DNA from: Ficedula albicollis
Lineage: Eukaryota > Chordata > Aves > Passeriformes > Muscicapidae
Direction: 5' to 3'
Length of the DNA: 64,000 bases
Assembly: GCF_000247815.1 (NCBI RefSeq)
Contig: NC_021674.1
Coordinates: 8,319,611 to 8,383,610 of the forward strand
The notes under the pieces are model-generated. The model was not told where the DNA came from and did not search any database. It worked only from the letters and a program-made list of their open reading frames with translations. A program made the translations under genes and the position numbers. Of this stretch, positions 27,481-38,627 are shown one piece after another. The first letter of the stretch is position 1. Every line of letters starts with the position of its first letter.

Positions 27481-27643
27481 TAGCTGCTGTAACAGCAAAA
27501 TCCATCACAGGAGAGGCGCGGCTCTCTCTCCTCAGACACAAACACTCAGATGATCTACTCCTAGCTGTTATAATAGCAAAGCCCACCACAGGAGAAGCAC
27601 AACTCTCTCTCCTCCGACGCAAACACTCAGGCTGATCCAAGCA
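27481..27643. repeat. 81-bp diverged tandem duplication
   Basis: Units starting at 27481 ('tagctgctgtaacagcaaaa') and 27562 ('tagctgttataatagcaaag') share blocks such as 'ctctctctcct' and 'caaacactcag' but differ at many positions, mostly transitions including CpG to CpA changes. It is older than the other duplications. Because 81 is a multiple of three, ORFs run through both units on both strands; I do not regard them as genes. Confidence 0.88.
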
Positions 27644-28785
27644 GCCACTGCAGCGAGTCTGGAGCCATACATCACAAACGAGATCCTGTGATGACTCTGT
27701 TTGCTCTGATGGAGGACTTTGCCAGACCTGTCAATGCTAAAGGAAGCAGGGAAATGAACATATCTGTGCTGACTGAGGCTGTTTTGAATTAACTTTCTGT
27801 TTCTTTTTCTTTCCCTGAGGCAAGGTCACACGAAGGTATTGGAAAATTTCAAGGCAGGGAAACTCAACACCTTAAACTTCGTATAAATAGAATTTTTAGA
27901 TATATGAAACCCTGGGATATTTGGCAGTCTAAGGTTTTAAGTGTTTTCTCAGAAAATCTAAAGGTTTTAATTCTGGCAAAATTATGTCAACACTCTGTCA
28001 GTTGCCTCTTGGTAAGTAATTACAGAGAGCAATAAATGTTTTTGAACTCTGAAACGTGGGCTACATCAAGGGGAGAAGGATGAAGCACTGAGGTTGTTAA
28101 AGGCAATCCATCTCCTGGCTTGGAAAGACATGAACCTGGAAGACATTCCAGCTGCCAGGTCCCATGTTAGCACAGAGCCCTGGAGCAGCTCTAACTTTGT
28201 GCAAATAGCTTGTCCCCATATCGAGAAGCTCAGGTGGTTTGGCCAAGGTCTTGGAAGGGACACAACATTCCTGACACTGAGATCTGTCCTCTTGAAGCTC
28301 CTCTGCACCTCTCCTGGCAGGGTGAGTGGATTGCAAACTTACAGGTGACAGAGCTGTTGAGAAGAAGACAGAGTGGATCTTTTAACTAAAACATCAGTGT
28401 AAATGTGGTAAAAACATAGCTCTGTGGTCATAAATATTAATTTTGAATTAGCTGGAAGTCAATTCCACGAGGTGTGATGGAGAAGACAACACTGTGCAGA
28501 GAATGGATTTTGAGAAGTACTCCAGTCACATTTGAGTTATAGCTTTTACTTTCATATATTATTAAACCAATAATTCATGACATACAGAAAGTTCAAGAAA
28601 CTTGAACAGGGATGATTAGTTTTTCTAAATACTATTTTACATTTTTAGTATAGTTTTTGATGGGTGGAAGCAAGAGGACACAATGACTTTTTTTTCTTCC
28701 TGTTCACCTGCAAGTTCACAGCTCTTGAATCCATTTGCCAAATTCAATGAGATCTGACCAAAGGGAAGAGATTTCAAAGCTGTCA
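27644..28785. other. Unique non-coding sequence
   Basis: No gene or known repeat was recognised. Confidence 0.45.
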
Positions 28786-29212
28786 GCTTGAATTATATCC
28801 TAGTTACCTCATAGCTGCTACACTACTTTCTGTTTGCTTAATGAAAATTGGCATTTACATAGAGGTAATAGCTCCTTTTGGGCTCATACTCAGTCAGAAA
28901 AAGGCTCAGAGCAGTGCTTACTCCTCCCACTTAATCTGAGTTGCCTGTCCTACAGAACCTATTCAGAACAGCTTACTCCTCCCACTTAATCTGAGTTGCC
29001 TGTCCTACAGAAGCTATTCAGAACATTGCTTGAATTATATCCTAGTTACCTCATAGCTGCTACACTACTTTCTGTTTGCTTAATGAAAATTGGCATTTAC
29101 ATAGAGGTAATAGCTCCTTTTGGGCTCATACTCAGTCAGAAAAAGGCTCAGAGCAGTGCTTACTCCTCCCACTTAATCTGAGTTGCCTGTCCTACAGAAC
29201 CTATTCAGAACA
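28786..29212. repeat. Nested tandem duplication (242-bp period containing a 55-bp duplication)
   Basis: A 185-bp block (28786-28970) ends in a 55-bp module B (28916-28970). B is duplicated at once (28971-29025) with one visible base change (aacctatt versus aagctatt). The whole block then starts again at 29028 ('gcttgaattatatcctag') and runs to 29212, ending in a third B (29158-29212). The two large copies look essentially identical, so the second event is recent. No coding content. Confidence 0.95.
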
Positions 29213-29860
29213 TTTTTTTTTATGAATATAAAGTCTTTTCAGCATTGAAAATTTCTAAATTAGCTTTTGTAATTCACTGCTGTTAATCATAGATGGACTG
29301 TTCCACCCTGGTGGTGTGAGAAGGAAGAAAGGCCTTTTTTTGGCTGAATGGTGATTTTTATCCCAGAGCTGCATTTATTGTGTGTACTGTCAGAAATGTA
29401 AGCTAGAGAAACAGGCACGCAAGAAAACAGTGAGCAAAGGAGGAACAGAAAACAATGTTGCCAAGGCAACTTTCTCTTGGTTTCCAGAGATACCTTTAAA
29501 AAAAAAATCCTGAAAACATTAGTCATACTTGAAAGTAATGCTTGTTTTTTTGTTTTTTTGGTTTTTTTTTACTCTATTAATTTGGAGTTTGCTTTGCCAG
29601 AGCATGGAAGGCATGGAGGTAGAAGACGACTGGTGAGGTCTCAGGGCTGAGCTTGCAGCCAGCCAGGACTGCAGCATCCTGATGTGCCCACAAGGAATGC
29701 GCATGCTGCTGTGCACCAGGAGGTGCTGCTTCATTATGACCCCAGTCAGAAAGGCACTTAGGTGCTGGGAAGTGTAGCTGAGGTGTGATTTAAACTTTTA
29801 GCTGCAGAGGAGAGGGTGGTGGAGATGATGCTGTGTCCCTTCAGGCACTGGGAGCCCCAC
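29213..29860. other. Non-coding sequence with T-rich low complexity
   Basis: A T-rich run lies at 29546-29571. No gene or known repeat was recognised. Confidence 0.45.
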
Positions 29861-29992
29861 CTGTGTGGCACCAAGCTGGTCTGAGAGGGCACAGCATGTC
29901 ATGCAGACCCCATCCACGGAGAGGTTCATCAGCTCACCCATTTGAGCTATTGCTTGAGCATCTTCTTGGAGGAGAACAGCTTCATTCATCAC
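29861..29992 (-). other. Weak candidate internal exon (unrecognised)
   Basis: On the minus strand an acceptor-like 'cttctctttggtagtag' ends at 29993. It is followed by 132 nt open in phase 0 (44 codons), then a donor-like CAG|GTGGGG with GT at 29860-29859. The peptide begins VMNEAVLLQEDAQAIAQMGE and contains 'LMNLSVDGV'. It has an amphipathic, protein-like composition and a typical exon length with symmetric phase. I do not recognise the family and see no second exon nearby, and the frame simply continues open past the donor to 29798. It may be chance or a non-coding RNA exon. Confidence 0.15.
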
Positions 29993-32900
29993 CTACTACC
30001 AAAGAGAAGGCATGTTGCCATGAGAACGTCTTTCAGGTAAGGACAAGTTCACCCAGCTGCAGAGCAGCAAGCTCTCCCTTTGTCCTGGGCTGAGAGGCAG
30101 GCACAGCACACCCAGAGCATGTGGGAATGCCATCTGGGAAGGGCCCTTCCATCACAGAGTCTCCAGGGAGACTCTGCAAACCAGAAATATTAGCTTTTCA
30201 TGCTGAAAGCAGTCCAGAGTGTGCCATTTGCAGACATCTTTGCACTCTGGTATTGCAGAAGGAGCTGTGGCACTTTCTGTAGCAGCACAGTGGCTGCAAT
30301 AAAGCCTTGCCAGTTATTTATTTATTGTCCTCCCAGATACTTAATCTAAAACAGTGTAACTACAGCCTACCTCACAAGCTGTGCAATTTTTGTGATGAAA
30401 ATTTTCATCTTGCTCCAGCATGCTTAAGTGCAGTTAGGAAATCACCAGTGTTCCTTCTAGTGCTGTGTGAAATGGTTTTTTCCCCCAAAAATGGAAGATT
30501 TTAAAACCATAAAAGAAGGAAAATTGGCAAATGGAGAATTGAAATTATACTTTCATTGGCAAGTGATTTCTTTACTTGAAACAATTAGCTTGAAGGAAAA
30601 ATACAGAAAAAATTGTGACTGAACAGAGACATTTAATCCTGAAAATGCAGAGAAGGGAGCTTGGCATTTATCTGAATTATGTAACCAATCCCTCAGTGGA
30701 ACTGACAAGATTTTCAGGAGCACGTCAATCCCCAAATTCCTTGCAAATCCTTGTACCATGGGTAGGGCCACAGAAATTTTCCAAGCCACTGAAGGTGATG
30801 TGCACACCCCGTGTCTCTCTGCTCTGACCTGCAGATGCTTTGAGGAGTTTGCAGGGACAGAAACCCAGGCTGTGCTGGTGAGAGCAAATCCCCTGCTGCA
30901 GTCAGGATATTGCAACAGGAGCTGTGCTCCCTCATCTTGCTGGCTCCCTTCCCTCCACCTGGAATGAAAAGCTGGTTACTTCCCAAAACTGGAAACACAG
31001 GAGTGTGGAGCCAAAACTAGCTGTGAGCTCACAGTCGAAGAGTGGCTTCATCACCTTGCTCTGGAGTTTTGTGTCCAAATTTTGACCATCCCCTGCCTAA
31101 CAACGGCCTGGCATAGTCAGGAAGAAATGCTGAAAACAGGGAGATTTTCTTTAGTGATGGAGAGCACCCCCAGCCTAATCTGTGTGTCTGTGAGAGCACT
31201 TCCAGCTGCAGAGCACCAGGAACTGAAGGCAAACAAAAAAAGCAAGAGCTTTCAGAGTGGAAAAGGCAGATGAGATTGATGCACAGAATAGCAACTGGGA
31301 TTATTTGTGAAATGAAAGGAAGAATAGGTCACAAATTGGCCTCTTGCTCACAGCATTTCTGAAATAAAAATTGAAGTAGTCCTTTCAAAGCCCTGGTGGT
31401 TCAGGGTTGCCAGCTTCTCAAAGCTCTGTGTGCTTGCTCTGGAGTGGTGGTGGGCTTAGGTTTTGTTTCCTGCTAGGAATAAGTGTGGATATGACACTCA
31501 CACAGTGCAAGGTTGAATTTTCTCCTCTGTAATGGATGCTGTGAATTCAGGACCTCCATGTGGCCTCAGTAGCTCTTAATGGTGTTAGCACAGAAAACAC
31601 TTGCAAAAAAACAGATGAGCTGAGACACAATAACTCCCAGCTACATCCCTCAGATTTTTTTTTTTTTAACAAAGATTTGGAAGCACATGCGTTGTTGAGA
31701 CAGCAGTGGGAATAAAATGTTCAACCTGCCTTGAATCAGAAGCAGACTGTGCATTTTTCTGTAGGTTTTGGAATGGTGGGCTTCAGAAATAATGCCACTG
31801 ACCAATTAGTCCCTTCCAGGGCAGACAAATTCCTTCTGCAGGAGTGAATCTGCCTTGTTTTTTTGCTGGACTAATTTATTTGCTAAATGATCTGGACAAG
31901 TAATTTATGAGTGGGTGTTCAGCCAGCAATTTGAATCCTGGCTGTTGGTTACCTGAGATGTGTGACATTATCCTTGCTCACTGCCTGGGGGGTGGCAAAG
32001 AGGATAAACAGTGAGGTGTGTCACAGGTGAACAACTCTGATGAGAAGTCAGGAGGTCTTGCTGGACAAACAGACACTTATTGTGGTCCATAGGATAAGCT
32101 GTGGCTCATGTGAGCTCAGACCAAGTATCCTCATCCATAAAAGCCATCCAGGAGCAAGTATTACAGTTCATTATTTATACATTGAAGTTTTATCTCCTGA
32201 TGTCCAGGGTAGCAACTCTGATAGCTTTTTTTTTTTCCCATTACAGTGAGAATTTTCAGCTTAATCATTTTTTGATCATTATGGCCAAGATAGTCACCTA
32301 CCATCACATCCCCCACGAGTCCTTCTCTATTCACAGGAAGCAAGTCTAGGGGTCATCCTTCCTAGCTGGCTCACTGAGTGCTTGTGACAAGAATTTATCC
32401 TCTACAAACCTCAAGAATTTCCAAGACTTGTTCATCACAGCAGCATGATATTCACAGTTGGTGCCTGGCAAGCTGAAAGCTACTGATCCAGGAATTTCTC
32501 CTAATTGCCTATGGAATAATTCATCACTGGGTTAACCTGTCCTGGCTGGGGTATTGGTGGTAGACACCCACTGCATTTCCTTTGTTTTCCTCACATCCCA
32601 AAACTCTTTATCACATAATCACTAGTTTTAAGGGCTGTGCAGTGAAACCTCTCCCTTACACAGTGATACCTCCAGCTTGCCTGTGCTGCTGAACAGCCCT
32701 TAGCCCTGCACCACAGCACTCCAGCTGTGGGAGTCTCACTAATATCAGCTACACTCTGGGGAGAATAATTCCATGGATACTCTGGGAACCGGTCAATGCC
32801 TTCAGTTCATCCCAGTTTTTTGTCACACTGTGCGTGTTGGTGTACCCGAATTTCAGATACATCCCTGAGACCTCTGTGCTCCTGTGAGCAGTGCAAATGT

Positions 32901-34687
32901 TCCCACTGGCATTTCCTCTCTCAGGTAATGCCATGCCAGCTCTTGGTTTGCCTACTGCTATCCTGCTGGCATTCCCTTCTCTCATGGATTCTAGTTTCAA
33001 GCTCTCAGGCCCTCCAGCTTATTCCCCAAATGTGTTTTCCCCATCTGAACAGATAATCCAATCAGACCTCAGCACGCCTTGTGTCTCCAAGGCTCTTTCA
33101 TGGTTTAGAAGCCCAAAGTTTTGGCAGACTCACCAGCCCCAGAGTCAGGTATTAACATCCTGAGCTCACCTGTTTCATCCAAATCTTCCCATCTCCCCCC
33201 ATCACTATGAGGACTGAGGTAAACACAACGTGGTTTTGGGATAAATTCGGTGCCTGGACTGTCCCAACACACCTTCTCAATTCTGTTATTTGGACAAGGT
33301 CTCTTGGGTTAGTCAGGGCACATGCTGAGCCAAGGCTTGCCCAAGAAGGCTTTTCCACATGGGGAGAGGAGCAGGTCTTTCCTCACCTTGAGGAGCACTG
33401 GCTTAGCTTGTAGTGGCTTCCAGGAGAGACTGCCCCAGCCTGGGACACTGCAGTCTGAGCAGAGGTGAACTGGAGGAAAAGTGAGAAAGCAATGGGGCCC
33501 AAGTGCTGAGCAAAGCCTGGAGAGTAGATCTCCAAAGCCTGGCTTTGAACACCAAAGTTGCTGCTTCCTCAGCTGGCTCAGGGGATGCAGCATGGGGAGC
33601 TTTGCTCTGTGCTCCCACACCTTCCCCACCCTCACCCCTGGCGCTGCTTCTCTTTGTGCTGTGCCAGGAATGCTAAATTTATCCTAGAGCAGAAAGCCTT
33701 GTGCAGGTCAGCTTTGGCAGTTTATGTCCCTGTTGCCCTGGGAGCAGGGATGTTACAGGGTGCTTTCAAAAAATGCTCTGAAGTAGAAAACTGCTAGGCA
33801 AGAAGTAAGAGAGTGAACTTTTTCTATGCAGTTTCAGGACTCAGATGGTTTTGCTCTTATAGCCCTTGCTACAAAATTCCCAACTGTAATATTGTAGGAG
33901 TATGAAATCAGACTATTCTCAGACTCAGAGGCATCTTTCTTAAATACAGAGCAAATCCTAGATCAGCTTTGGTCCCAGCAGTGAGAGTCTGGGGTGGTGA
34001 GAGGGTGACTGCCAGAGTGGTCCTGAACGGTCAGACAGGAAAGGTTCCTTAACAAGAGTGACATAGACTTAGTTAAACTGGCAAGGTGCAGAGAAGTCCC
34101 AGCTCTGAGCTGTTTTAGGCAAGGTTTATTTCAGCATATCTAAAAGTCTGAAGGAGATCCTGTGTTATCTCATTTCTCTCTGGGAGATCGATGCTGAGTT
34201 TAAATTTAACTTAAGATGAAAACATCTGTTACTCCTCAAAGTAAATATGTTCTGATATTCTCCAATTGATTGAGAGGCAGACAGTTCAGGAGACAGAAAC
34301 TGAAGGCATTTTGAACCGTCACTGTTTATACTTGGAGCAGGAGTAATTTGTTTCCCACTCTTATGAGTCATGGCTAGAGGTAATAAAAAATCCTTCAGAA
34401 AGTGATGATGATTGAAAATGATTTGTAGGTATTCGTACCTTTCCGACAAAAAAAGTGAGGAAATGATATTATAGACTGGTGGGATTGTTATGTTCTTATG
34501 AAAAATTCACATTTGCTATATTAGCTGACTGGAGCTTAGAGCACTGTCTGCAATCTGCACTGTTATGCTAATTCATTATTTACATGGCAGTCGTGCTTGG
34601 AGATCTCAAGCACGAACGTGGGTCTTACTGCACTAGGCGCAGGCACATGGAAATAGCGAAAGTGAAATGTCACCTCACAGTTTTTTT
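29993..34687. other. Unique non-coding sequence
   Basis: Numerous short ORFs, none recognisable. Short T-runs lie near 31656 and 32226. I recognised no repeat family. Confidence 0.45.
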
Positions 34688-35146
34688 GGTGGAACCCAGA
34701 AGTCTGGGATTTTTGAGCTTTCTGTGCTTTCTGGCACTGACCCCCAGGAGAACACTGCTTTTGACCTGAGGCCTTGGAGAAGGCTTCCAAATTTGAGTGA
34801 TGGAGTTATGGGACAAGAGGGAGGGGTTTGGGTGTTGTCTCTGTCTTCTTCATGGTTTCAGATAGTAATTTTTGGTTGAACAGTTGGTGCTACAATGCAG
34901 GTCACAGGGGTTTGGTTATTGGGTCAAAAGTATGAATAATATAGGTGTTATTTCTTGTTGGACTCTTGTTTAGCTTTAAAAGACCTTTTAGCTAGCTGGA
35001 TTCATCTCCATTTTGCTCGCTTTTAACTGGTAGCTGGAAGTGTTGCAGAACTCTGTGTACATTAGATAAGATTTAATAAACAACCAAATCTGACCACCAG
35101 AAAATTCATCTCCTTTGTGTTTTTAATCCTGACTCTGAGTGAAGAC
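34688..35146 (+). mobile_element. Probable solo LTR, family B
   Basis: A TG...CA interval of about 459 bp with LTR-like order: 'tggtggaacccagaagtctg' at the start, TATA-like 'tttaaaag' at about 34976-34982, and 'agataagatttaataaacaa' containing AATAAA at 35075-35080. About 65 bp of U5-like sequence follows, ending 'gagtgaagaca'. The boundaries are a judgement. No target-site duplication is obvious and no second copy is present in the window to confirm it. Confidence 0.4.
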
Positions 35147-36575
35147 AAAAGAAAACAGAGACAAACCAGTAATTAAGTGGTGCATTTACCCCATTTGCAA
35201 CTTTCCCTGCTTCCCAGGTGAGAAGGGAGGGCCAAGCTTAGGCTCTTCCCCTGATGGTCAGGTTGGGTTCTCCCAGGTGTGGCTTTTTGTGAGTAAATTG
35301 TGGGTTCCAGTGGCTCCTCTGAGGGACTGGGTGCCATGGGCATCTTTTCTGCCTATGGCAGCCTTGTTTGAGCCTTCAGTGAAGTGCTAGCAACACTAAC
35401 TGGGCTGGTTCCCTAAACCCAGGGCTGGTGTGAATCACAGGGTATTGACTGCTTAAGCCAGCTCAAAGCCTGTCCTTCAATGCAAAGAAAAGTGCTCTTT
35501 AATATAAAATTCAAAGCGTTTTCCTGTTGCCTTGATTTATTACATTTATTATATCCTGTTGCCTTATCTTTATCATTATTTGCAGACACTGTATTTTCAT
35601 CTCCCTCTGTTTGTTTTCAGTCATGATCAGGTAGTTTTTGACCTTTGGAAAATCTGTGAGAGCAGAGAGGAAGCCTGAATACAGCACTGTTCAGTGTGCT
35701 AGAACTGACCTTTGCCATTGGGTTTTTTGCCCTCCTCAAAGCTTCCTCTCTTCCTCCTGCCAGTTCTCCCATTAAGTGACATCTTGGACCAGAAGAATTT
35801 GTTGACACTTTGTTACACTGGCAAATTTTATTCATATAACTATTACTAACACTTTGGATTTTTAATGTGTATATTATGAATATGCCTTACATATATGGCT
35901 TTCATGCTTTAGGGCCCTGTAACTGTGCTCATTCATACAAGGGCTGAATCCAAAACCCCTTGGCAGTCAGTGGACTCAGACTTCAGTAACCAAAAGGAAG
36001 TCACAGTATGAACTAAAGGATGAGACAAGTTTCCACACTGCCCCTTATGAAGGCTGCTGTCCCAACTGTCCCTCCAGACCATTATTACCCTTAGCCAAAA
36101 TGCTCCCAAATAGAACTTGGTTTGCTTTCAGTTCCAGTTTCCCCTCACAGTTTGCAAACTTGAATATTGCATGTGGGTGCCAACTCAGCCACAGTGCTTA
36201 GCAGGCCTGGGAAGATTTTCAAGTGCAGAGATGTAAATCCATAACTAAATGTGCATAACAATATCCCTGACTTCGAATGAGTATCAGAACCCACGAAAAT
36301 CCCCTGCCATCTCCTCCAAAATATGTAGCAGAGCAAGTTTCGGGACACTGGGGGGTTTAGCCTCAGAAAGACCCCAGGGCAATCCCATTCTCCCCTGCTC
36401 TGGTGGAAGAGGTGACCAGAGACATAAGGATGCTCCATCTCTGGCTGCAGACAAAAATCCTGGCCTGCCTCCCCTAGTGTTTGGGGAAATTGCTGCTCCA
36501 AGAAGGAGCTGGGATGAAGGACTTTGGGTGTCTCCTCCCTGTGCCCTGGCCAGAGCAGAGCACCTTTCATGTCGC
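35147..36575. other. Unique non-coding sequence
   Basis: No gene or known repeat was recognised. A 172-codon minus ORF (36145-36663) runs into the neighbouring LTR and lacks motifs. Confidence 0.45.
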
Positions 36576-36790
36576 TGTCAGACGAGGGATGGTGAATATA
36601 GCGACACACACACGACTTCCTCAAGGCAGCAAGAAGAAGCGATTTATTGAAAAGGCATCGCACTTATATAGGATAGATCGTGCAATACAGAATAGAAAAG
36701 GCTCATTGGCCCAAGAAGGCAACACCTCTTTGAAAACATGCTTTCTGCAAAACATCATGTAGCACATGCACTGCTCTGTGATCAACAACA
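36576..36790 (-). mobile_element. Solo LTR, family C (copy 1)
   Basis: A 215-bp minus-strand element starting TGTTGTTGATCACAG and ending CCATCCCTCGTCTGACA. In sense order it has a CCAAT box (complement at 36705-36709), a TATA box CCTATATAAG (36661-36672) and AATAAA (complement at 36643-36648), followed by a short U5. It is recognised by its match to a second copy at 42541-42769: from 'gatgttttgcagaaagcatg' to the TATA box the two are nearly identical. No internal retroviral sequence adjoins it. No clear target-site duplication is visible, so the outer edges may be off by some bases. Confidence 0.82.
36643..36709 (-). promoter_or_regulatory. LTR core promoter and poly(A) signal
   Basis: Within the family C LTR, on the minus strand: CCAAT (36705-36709), TATATAAG about 35 bp downstream (within 36663-36670), and AATAAA (36643-36648) about 15 bp beyond. 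The very short TATA-to-poly(A) signal distance is typical of compact retroviral R regions. Function today is unknown. Confidence 0.6.
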
Positions 36791-38537
36791 GGTGTTAATC
36801 TATGTTATTCATTCTTCCTTCTCTTGTCTCTGAGAAAAGTCCTCAGCCTGGGAAAGATCCAAGCTGGAGCTGAGAAAGCCAGCAGCCTGGGGAAAACCTG
36901 AGTTGGATTTTTCCTTGAGCCTTCAGCAGTGTCCACACTTTCATGCCTGGTAAGGTGTAAGAGCAGCTGCCTTCTCCATACCCAGAGCAAGAGCTTGCTG
37001 TTTCCAGCTACCCCTGCTACTGCCCCACAGCTACATGGAGTCGGGATGTGTGTAAACATTTGGTTGTTCATGTATCATCCCCGTGCACCAGGATCTCCTT
37101 GCCTCTGGCTGGCAGGTTCCTCCTGCAGTTCTCTGGGGTTTTTGTCCTGTGCCAAAGCCAGAGACTGTCCAGATTCCTTCACATCCTCCCTGTGGATCGC
37201 TGGGCTGCACACCTGAGCCATCTGCACTCCACCAAGAGCTCTGCTCACACCATGGCATCTGTCTGGCATCCATCTCCTCTGCCTCCTGTCTGGTTCCCTG
37301 CCTCCCCTCCCTAGTTTGTGTGCAACTCATCAATCTTCCCTGTTCACCATCTATTTTGATCTAGGGCAGTATTAGGCTGTTGGTGAGTCTATTTCTTTAA
37401 GGCCTTCCTGATTTAATGACCCCCTCTGCCCTGCCTCACAGAAGGAGCTGCTGACAGATGGCTGGCATTTGCATTTCCATTTCAGAGGTTCCAAGCAGTT
37501 GTGCACCCAAGGGCTGGTGAGGTACCCAGGTGACTGCTGTTGAGAGGTTGCTTGGTTGCAGTGCTTTGGGCATCCTTGCTGTGCAGTGCCTGCCAGAGAC
37601 AGCTCTGGCTTCCAGCAGTGTCTGATTTTGCATGGCACACAGCCAGGATTGCATAGGATAATAATTCTAGATGGAGCCTTCCCTCAGCCCCTCAGGACTT
37701 TAATTCTGCTCCTTGATCTGTTGGCCTTGTAATGATTCTGGGCATCAGCCCTACCTGGTTGTCAGGGCAGTAATGTTTGTTCCTCAGCAAGGATTGTGGG
37801 GCACTGTGGGTTATTAAACCATTATTTGCTTGCTGGACCTGCATGGGCAAAGGGCAAAAGCTTTTTGTGTGACAGTGGATACACCTTTCTTCGTAAGAGG
37901 GACCAAAGAGTGTTACTCACCATGGGCAAAATGAGTGTTCTGGCACATACAGGGGAAAAAACCCAAACCACAAAACAATAGGCGAATGAAGCAAGGGGGG
38001 TTATTTTCAATTACCTAAAGATATAATATCTTCTGGCTCATCTATGAAAAGAAACAGAGAAGGTGTACATCCCTCCCACATTGGACCTACACACTTCAGA
38101 TTTCCACAGAGGTTAAAAACAAAATCCAAACAAACAACTTTCTTTTTTGGTTGATGCTGTGTAGACTAAGTAAGTGTTATGACTGCTGCTTGCTCACTCT
38201 GAAGGCCCCCTGAATTCCTAAAAGAATTCCTGTCCTGTGTTATGATACAATGACTGGTGAAGAGCTCCCTGCTTCCCCACAAGTCAGTTTGGATTCAGCC
38301 AGCCTGTTAAGGGGAAACTACTTCATGAGCTGAATGCCAGAGTTTCAATCAGGCTTCAGGGTCAAGGCACATCTGCTCACAGGCTGAGGAGTAACTTAGT
38401 CCCTTTTCTTCCTGAGACACAGCATGGGATCACATGGGAGGAAATCTCTGACTGAGGGTCCTTTAAAGAGAGAAGGGACAGAAGGCACATAGCATCCTTC
38501 TAAATCAGATGGTGGAGTGGATCATAACCAAAAGCAG
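36791..38537. other. Unique non-coding sequence
   Basis: No gene or known repeat was recognised. Confidence 0.45.
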
Positions 38538-38627
38538 CTGCTTTTTCTGATCACTCACACTACAGGTTTTGTTAGAAAGCATCTGCTTTTTCTGATCACT
38601 CACACTACAGGTTTTATTAGAAAGCGT
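38538..38627. repeat. 45-bp tandem duplication
   Basis: Units 38538-38582 and 38583-38627 both begin 'ctgctttttctgatcactca' and differ at one visible base in the body (gttttgtt versus gttttatt). Recent duplication. Confidence 0.95.

Noticed and set aside
28786..29212. CRISPR-like array
   Set aside because: The repeats are contiguous tandem and nested duplications without regular unique spacers, in a vertebrate genome.
36145..36663. 172-codon minus-strand ORF
   Set aside because: Begins inside a solo LTR, continues into unique DNA and has no recognisable domain.
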